NCBI GenBank assembly: GCA_947179245.1
Contig: CAMXBD010000015.1
Coordinates: forward strand, 1-38,099
DNA from: an uncultured Lachnospiraceae bacterium
GTDB lineage: Bacteria; Bacillota; Clostridia; Lachnospirales; Lachnospiraceae
DNA length: 38,099 nucleotides
Reading direction: 5' to 3'
In this document: piece by piece, positions 33,788-38,099 of the stretch
Layout: every line of letters begins with the position of its first letter
Position numbering within the stretch: the stretch's first letter is position 1
Notes under the pieces: generated by a model
The model's input: the letters and a program-made list of their open reading frames with translations, nothing else
What the model was told of the DNA's origin: nothing
Database searches by the model: none
Translations under genes and position numbers: made by a program

Positions 33788-35464
33788 CTATACTTCCATG
33801 ATAATCGGCAGGATCATCGGACGTCTCTTTGTCTTTCTCCATACATAATCGCTGAGTACATCCTTAATAGTGGACTTTAATCTGCCCCAGTCAGTCTTAC
33901 CTCTTCCAAGACATCCCTGTACTGCATCGTTCACCAGAAGTCTGGCTTCATCCAGAAGCTCATCCGACTCTTTCACATAGACAAATCCCCTCGACACAAT
34001 ATCCGGACCAGATACCAGTTGATCACTATAAGAGTCTAATGCCAGCACTACGATCAATATACCGTCTTCCGCCAGATGCTGCCTGTCACGCAATACGACA
34101 TTGCCCACATCTCCGACACCCAGACCGTCTACGAGAATCGCACCCACAGGAACCTTACCCGTTACCTCCGCATTTTCTTCATCCATCTCCAATACATCTC
34201 CGGACTGTATCATAAAGATACGGTCTTTTGAAATGCCAAGTTCCTCTGCAATCTTTGCCTGAGCTTTCCTGTGCTTATACTCTCCGTGAATAGGTATCGC
34301 ATATTTCGGTTTTACAAGACTGTATATGAGTTTGATCTCTTCCTGACAAGCATGTCCAGATACATGCACGTCTTGGAATATCACATCGGCTCCCTTCATC
34401 TGCAATTCATTGATGACATTGGTAACCGCCTTCTCATTACCCGGTATCGGATGTGATGAGAAAATAACAGTATCTCCGGGCAGAATAGATATCTTCTTGT
34501 GGTTATCACCCGCCATGCGACTTAATGCCGCCATGCTTTCTCCCTGACTGCCAGTAGTGATAATAACCGTTTTATCATTGGGATAGTTCTTCAATTGCTC
34601 TATATCAATCAACGTATTCTCCGGAATGTGCAGACACTCCAGTGCAGATGCTGTCTCAATGATGTTGACCATGCTCCTGCCTTCCACTACTACTTTTCTG
34701 CCAAACTTATATGCCGAGTTAATAATCTGCTGTACACGATCCACGTTTGACGCAAAGGTCGCAATGATAATCCTTGTATCTTTATGTTCTGCAAAAAGGC
34801 TGTCAAAAGTCCTTCCCACCGTCTTCTCTGAAGGTGTAAATCCGAGTCTCTCCGCATTGGTAGAATCACACATCAGTGCGAGAACACCCCTCCTGCCAAG
34901 CTCTGCAAATCTCTGCAGGTCAATAGCATCACCGAATACCGGTGTATAATCAACTTTAAAATCTCCCGTGTGTATAATGACGCCTGCCGGTGAATAGATG
35001 GCAAGAGCAGCGGCATCTACAATACTGTGGTTCGTCTTGATAAATTCGATTCTGAATTTACCCATATTAATAGATTGACCAAACTTTACTACTTTGCGTT
35101 TTGTCGTACCGAGCAGATCATGCTCGCCTAATTTATTCTCGATGATTCCCATCGTCAGCCGCGTAGCATAAACCGGAATATTCAATTCCTTCAAAACATA
35201 CGGCAATGCACCGATATGATCTTCATGACCATGGGTGATAACAAATCCTCTCACTTTATTTGCATTTTCTTTCAAATATGTGATATCCGGAATCACCAGA
35301 TCTATTCCCAGCATCTCATCCTCCGGAAAGGACAAACCGCAATCCACCACGATAATGCTGTCTCCATACTCAAAGGCAGTAATATTAAGCCCAATCTGCT
35401 CTAAACCGCCTAATGGGATCACTTTCAGCCTCTGGGCTGACTTTCCCTGTTCAATTTTTCTCAA
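33788..35464 (-). CDS. rnj: Ribonuclease J
   Basis: A 558-residue metallo-beta-lactamase/beta-CASP ribonuclease with 5'-3' exo- and endo-activity in mRNA and rRNA maturation. The zinc motif HGHEDHIG has His78, His80, Asp82 and His83; beta-CASP motifs include LMCDSTNAERLGFTPSE, the VFSSHPIPGNE segment (as VIFSSHPIPGNE) and the terminal VSGHACQEE. Translation starts at TTG (35462-35464) with a strong GGGAGG site 8 bases before; no nearby ATG is better. Located between DUF1292 and the YlbF gene. Whether it is J1 or J2 cannot be decided from one copy. Confidence 0.96.
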   Translation of the reverse strand: MRKIEQGKSAQRLKVIPLGGLEQIGLNITAFEYGDSIIVVDCGLSFPEDEMLGIDLVIPDITYLKENANKVRGFVITHGHEDHIGALPYVLKELNIPVYATRLTMGIIENKLGEHDLLGTTKRKVVKFGQSINMGKFRIEFIKTNHSIVDAAALAIYSPAGVIIHTGDFKVDYTPVFGDAIDLQRFAELGRRGVLALMCDSTNAERLGFTPSEKTVGRTFDSLFAEHKDTRIIIATFASNVDRVQQIINSAYKFGRKVVVEGRSMVNIIETASALECLHIPENTLIDIEQLKNYPNDKTVIITTGSQGESMAALSRMAGDNHKKISILPGDTVIFSSHPIPGNEKAVTNVINELQMKGADVIFQDVHVSGHACQEEIKLIYSLVKPKYAIPIHGEYKHRKAQAKIAEELGISKDRIFMIQSGDVLEMDEENAEVTGKVPVGAILVDGLGVGDVGNVVLRDRQHLAEDGILIVVLALDSYSDQLVSGPDIVSRGFVYVKESDELLDEARLLVNDAVQGCLGRGKTDWGRLKSTIKDVLSDYVWRKTKRRPMILPIIMEV

Positions 35465-35492
35465 ATAATTTTCCTCCCATAACCAATCTTCA

Positions 35493-35747
35493 TTATAATA
35501 GTTTAACGTCGTCTAACATATTTTCAAATACAGCTGCCACTGCATTTAGTTCCTCATCATCCGTCACGATCTCGTATACCGCTTCCGTCTCCTCTGGGGA
35601 AGAAGTGTCCCGCAGAATAAGCGCTTCTCCATCTTCCTCCTCGGAATCAGTCACCAGAATATAATCGATTCCGCCCAGTCTGGTCTGCTCTAAAACATAG
35701 AACCGGACGGGTTCTTCTCCCTCCGGCGTAAAAATAATCTTCTCCAC
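35493..35747 (-). CDS. DUF1292 protein (YrzB)
   Basis: An 84-residue acidic protein of the DUF1292/YrzB family (MEKIIFTPEGEEPVRFYVLE, then YILVTDSEEEDGEALILRD). No membrane segment. It begins with GTG immediately after the ruvX stop and shares a GGAG ribosome site. Firmicutes keep it in the ireB-ruvX-DUF1292 order. Function unknown. Confidence 0.9.
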   Translation of the reverse strand: MEKIIFTPEGEEPVRFYVLEQTRLGGIDYILVTDSEEEDGEALILRDTSSPEETEAVYEIVTDDEELNAVAAVFENMLDDVKLL

Positions 35748-36203
35748 TTACTCTTTCTCCTTATCCGCGGTATCATGTAAATGTTTCGAACGGCAATCCA
35801 GATATCCCTGCAAAATGAAAACCGCCGCAATCTTATCCACATATTCCTTGCGATGTTCTCTGCGTATACCGGCTTCCATCATCACTTTATCCGCCGCCAC
35901 TGTCGTGAGCCTCTCATCCCACATAGTCACCGGCAGCCCTGTTCTTCTCTCCAGCTTGTCCTGAAACTCCAAAGACAATTCCGCCCTGTCACCTATCGTA
36001 TCGTTCATATTTTTCGGCAAACCGAGTACGATCTCTGACACTTCATATTCCACGATCAACTCCTCGATACGTGCCAATGTCTGCCGTAATTTATTTTCAT
36101 CTTTTCTTCTGATGATCTCAATTCCCTGTGCTGTAATAAGAAGCGGATCACTGATCGCCACGCCAACCGTCTTAGAACCGAAATCCAAGCCCATAATTCT
36201 CAT
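35748..36203 (-). CDS. ruvX: RuvX/YqgF-type Holliday-junction resolvase-like nuclease
   Basis: A 151-residue RuvX. RNase H-like motifs: [19 protein letters not shown] (first Asp), [13 protein letters not shown], and [15 protein letters not shown] with the later Asp near the C-terminus. The family processes rRNA 5' ends and/or Holliday junctions. The GTG overlapping the ireB stop (36218) would add five residues; the ATG at 36203 matches family N-termini and has GGCGG upstream. Overlaps or abuts ireB and DUF1292. Confidence 0.94.
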   Translation of the reverse strand: MRIMGLDFGSKTVGVAISDPLLITAQGIEIIRRKDENKLRQTLARIEELIVEYEVSEIVLGLPKNMNDTIGDRAELSLEFQDKLERRTGLPVTMWDERLTTVAADKVMMEAGIRREHRKEYVDKIAAVFILQGYLDCRSKHLHDTADKEKE

Positions 36204-36217
36204 ATTGTTTTCCGCCA

Positions 36218-36484
36218 CTATTTATTCAGAGAGTTCTTAATGTATTCCACCAGCATCTCTTCCACCAGTTCATCACGCTCTACCTTCATGATCAGACTGC
36301 GTGCGCTCTTGTGGCTGGTAATGTAAGTCGGATCGCCGGACATAATATAGCCCACGATCTGGTTTACCGGATTATACCCTTTCTCTGTCAGTGCTTCATA
36401 TACTGTGGAAAGCACAAGCTTAACTCCCGTCTCAGCTTCCGTTTCAACCGTAAAAAATTGTGTGTTTTCTAAATCCTGCCGCAT
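36218..36484 (-). CDS. ireB: IreB family regulator (UPF0297)
   Basis: An 88-residue IreB with the conserved [23 protein letters not shown] and [17 protein letters not shown] core and Thr residues near the N-terminus (Thr8, Thr12), the position of the sites phosphorylated by the Ser/Thr kinase IreK in Enterococcus. It is a negative regulator of cephalosporin resistance there. An AAGGGTG ribosome site precedes the ATG, and the promoter (36537-36565) lies just upstream. First gene of the operon. Confidence 0.95.
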   Translation of the reverse strand: MRQDLENTQFFTVETEAETGVKLVLSTVYEALTEKGYNPVNQIVGYIMSGDPTYITSHKSARSLIMKVERDELVEEMLVEYIKNSLNK

Positions 36485-36536
36485 TGTTTCACACCCTTAT
36501 CCATTGTCTATTGTTGATATTACCCCTATTATTACC

Positions 36537-36565
36537 ATAATACTCTATCATCACACAAAATTCAA
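36537..36565 (-). promoter_or_regulatory. Promoter of the ireB operon
   Basis: Minus-strand TTGAAT (36560-36565), 17-base spacer, TATTAT (36537-36542). The -35 touches the mtaB stop codon, so mtaB and ireB transcription are contiguous with an internal promoter. Confidence 0.7.
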
Positions 36566-37936
36566 TCATTTTAAAAGCATGATATCTTCATCCAAAAATC
36601 CGGCGACCGTTCCTTTGACGATTTGATTGGCCAGATTTTCTGTTCCATCATCCTTTCTGGCGGTCTTCACATACTGCGGAGTGTGACCGATCCAGTAATA
36701 TTCTCCGTCCTTTTCCTTCTTTTCCTCGAAAAGCACCTCCGCCTCACTTCCGATATGCCTCTCCCTGTATGCATGGGACATCTGTTTCTCCACTTCTATC
36801 AATAGCGCGCTGCGTCTTCCTTTCTCCGCCTCCGTAAGCTGATCCTTCATCGCCGCCGCCACAGTTCCCTGTCTTCTGGAATATTTAAAAATATGCATCT
36901 CGTAAAAATTAACTTTGCGGACAAATTCTTCTGTAGCACGAAACTCTTCCTCGGTCTCTCCGGGGAACCCGACAATAACATCTGTCGTGATTGCCGGATC
37001 ACTGTAATATTTCCGAAGTATCTCTGTTGTCCGAAAGTATTCCCCGGTACTGTAATGTCTATTCATTCTTTTTAGAACTGAATCGCATCCACTCTGCAAT
37101 GACAGATGAAAATGCGGGCATATCTTAGGCATATCACTTATCTGCCCTGCAAACTCTTCAGTCACGATACGCGGTTCCAAAGATCCCAGCCGGATACGTT
37201 CAAGTCCATCTATACTATGTAATCTGGTAAGGAGCTGCAAAAGCTCCGGCGATCCTCTGTCAATTCCGTAAGAACTGATATGAATCCCTGTCAAAACAAT
37301 TTCCTTATATCCCGCCTGCACGATTCCCCGCACTTCATTTAAAACTTCTTCCCCACCCCGGCTTCTTACCCTGCCTCTGGCATACGGAATAATGCAGTAC
37401 GAACAGAACTGATTACAGCCGTCCTGAATTTTAATGTAGGCTCTGGTATGTTCTGCGGTTTTGGTCAGAGTCATCTCTTCATACTCATCCGTACGATTAA
37501 TATCGATAATATCAGTTACAACTTTTCCTTTACGTTGTACCCGTCCTTCTTCGGGTCTTTCATCCCCATTTACTATTTCTCCATTCTCCCGCTTCTTAAG
37601 ATAATCCTCCAATATAAGAATCAGATCCTTCTTGCGGTTGTTACCGATTGCAAGATCAATCGCATCGTCTTTTCTGACAGCGTCCCCACCCGTCTGTACA
37701 TAACAGCCAACAGCTACGACTACCGCATCAGGATTAGTTTTCTTGGCGCGGTGAATCATCTGCCTGCTCTTTCTATCTGCAATATTCGTGACGGTGCAGG
37801 TATTAATAATGTAAATATCAGCTGCTTCATCAAAAGGTACAATTTTGTATCCTTTTTCTTGTAACATTTGTTGCATAACGTCAATCTCATATCCATTGAC
37901 CTTACAGCCCAGATTATGTAGTGCTATACTTTTCAT
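36566..37936 (-). CDS. mtaB: tRNA t6A37 methylthiotransferase MtaB
   Basis: A 456-residue radical-SAM methylthiotransferase that adds a 2-methylthio group to t6A37 of tRNA. The three N-terminal cluster cysteines lie in NLGCKVN, NTCTVTN and VGCYVQ; the radical-SAM CxxxCxxC is GCNQFCSYCIIPYARGR; a C-terminal TRAM domain (EVLFEEKKE onward) closes it. A GGAGATTACT ribosome site fixes the start. With trmR and trhP it makes three tRNA-modification genes in one stretch. Divergent from the plus-strand HPr-like gene. Confidence 0.96.
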   Translation of the reverse strand: MKSIALHNLGCKVNGYEIDVMQQMLQEKGYKIVPFDEAADIYIINTCTVTNIADRKSRQMIHRAKKTNPDAVVVAVGCYVQTGGDAVRKDDAIDLAIGNNRKKDLILILEDYLKKRENGEIVNGDERPEEGRVQRKGKVVTDIIDINRTDEYEEMTLTKTAEHTRAYIKIQDGCNQFCSYCIIPYARGRVRSRGGEEVLNEVRGIVQAGYKEIVLTGIHISSYGIDRGSPELLQLLTRLHSIDGLERIRLGSLEPRIVTEEFAGQISDMPKICPHFHLSLQSGCDSVLKRMNRHYSTGEYFRTTEILRKYYSDPAITTDVIVGFPGETEEEFRATEEFVRKVNFYEMHIFKYSRRQGTVAAAMKDQLTEAEKGRRSALLIEVEKQMSHAYRERHIGSEAEVLFEEKKEKDGEYYWIGHTPQYVKTARKDDGTENLANQIVKGTVAGFLDEDIMLLK

Positions 37937-37969
37937 AGTAATCTCCGCATTTTTTGTATTGTTTTATCA

Positions 37970-38001
37970 TTGACTTTTACTGCCTCAGCCTTTAGTATAA
38001 T
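37970..38001 (+). promoter_or_regulatory. Promoter of the HPr-like gene
   Basis: TTGACT (37970-37975) with TAGTAT at 17 bases (37993-37998) or a perfect TATAAT at 20 bases (37996-38001). AAGGAGG (38024-38030) is the ribosome site. Confidence 0.7.
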
Positions 38002-38040
38002 AGCTGAAAGTATGAGAAAACCAAAGGAGGTAATTTTCAA

Positions 38041-38099
38041 ATGAAAACAGTACAGATTTCTTTAAATTCGATTGATAAGGTTAAATCTTTTGTAAATGA
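38041..38099 (+). CDS. HPr-like protein, N-terminal fragment (runs off right edge)
   Basis: Nineteen codons are visible, MKTVQISLNSIDKVKSFVN. This start is characteristic of HPr-fold proteins of Lachnospiraceae that lack the active-site His: the TGLHxRPAG stretch of true HPr is absent and is replaced by NSIDKVKSF. A GGAGG site and promoter support it as a real gene. It would not carry phosphate at position 15; whether Ser46 is kept lies outside the window. Assignment is moderate because so little is seen. Confidence 0.65.
   Translation, partial: MKTVQISLNSIDKVKSFVN

Overview
The window is a single, ordinary-looking chromosomal stretch from a motile, low-to-moderate GC Firmicute, most probably a flagellated Lachnospiraceae (Clostridia). 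Reasons: a type III glutamine synthetase, FtsEX with an M23 hydrolase, mbl followed by two flagellar rod genes, an IreB-RuvX-DUF1292 cluster, a truncated MltG-like protein, a YjfB-type motility peptide, strong GGAGG ribosome sites and AT-rich sigma-A promoters. Almost every gene lies on the minus strand; only the yjfB-like gene and the HPr-like gene at the right edge are on plus. No phage, insertion sequence, CRISPR or integron was seen. No whole system is clearly new; the interest lies in leaders, unknown partner proteins and unusual gene pairings.

Layout, in minus-strand transcription order from the right edge. (1) 38.0-31.0 kb: mtaB, then a promoter and the run ireB-ruvX-DUF1292-rnj-ylbF-mltG-like-trmR-trhP. 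This matches the Bacillus yrzL-yrrK-yrzB-yrrL-yrrM-yrrN/O order, with RNase J and a YlbF protein inserted. (2) 31.0-26.9 kb: glnN behind a leader carrying an intrinsic terminator and two tandem hexaloop stem-loops (ANTAR-like antitermination layout), then tRNA-Gln(CUG) with its own promoter and terminator, then an acyl-ACP thioesterase and cvfB whose only visible promoter is that of the tRNA. (3) 26.9-26.4 kb: a bidirectional terminator, the plus-strand yjfB-like gene and a 303-bp divergent intergenic region. (4) 26.4-18.5 kb: a PucR/CdaR-type regulator, ftsE, ftsX, an M23 hydrolase with coiled coil, a C-terminal processing protease, a mannose-1-phosphate guanylyltransferase and a GH93-like beta-propeller enzyme, tightly spaced and probably one operon. 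(5) 18.5-12.3 kb: uvrB behind a consensus LexA (SOS) box, uvrA, and an unknown acidic coiled-coil protein with a sigma-28-like -10 upstream. (6) 12.3-9.0 kb: mbl, two rod genes and a rod-binding protein, ending in a terminator. (7) 8.9-0.5 kb: recD2, comFC, a YvyF-type zinc protein, two unknown membrane proteins, then the c-di-AMP/cell-wall set cdaA-cdaR-glmM. (8) Left edge: ptsH (HPr) with its own promoter and terminator, then the start of leuA.

The genes form three functional themes: cell envelope growth (mbl, cdaA/cdaR/glmM, ftsEX plus hydrolase, MltG-like, IreB), nucleic-acid maintenance (uvrAB, recD2, ruvX, RNase J/YlbF, tRNA modification by MtaB, TrmR, TrhP), and nitrogen/carbon control (GlnN, HPr, HPr-like, PucR-type regulator). 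Start codons were moved inward from the longest open frame where a Shine-Dalgarno sequence and family N-termini decided it (HPr, uvrB, M23, ftsE, PucR regulator, glnN, trhP, trmR, mltG-like, ruvX, unknown gene at 12.5 kb).
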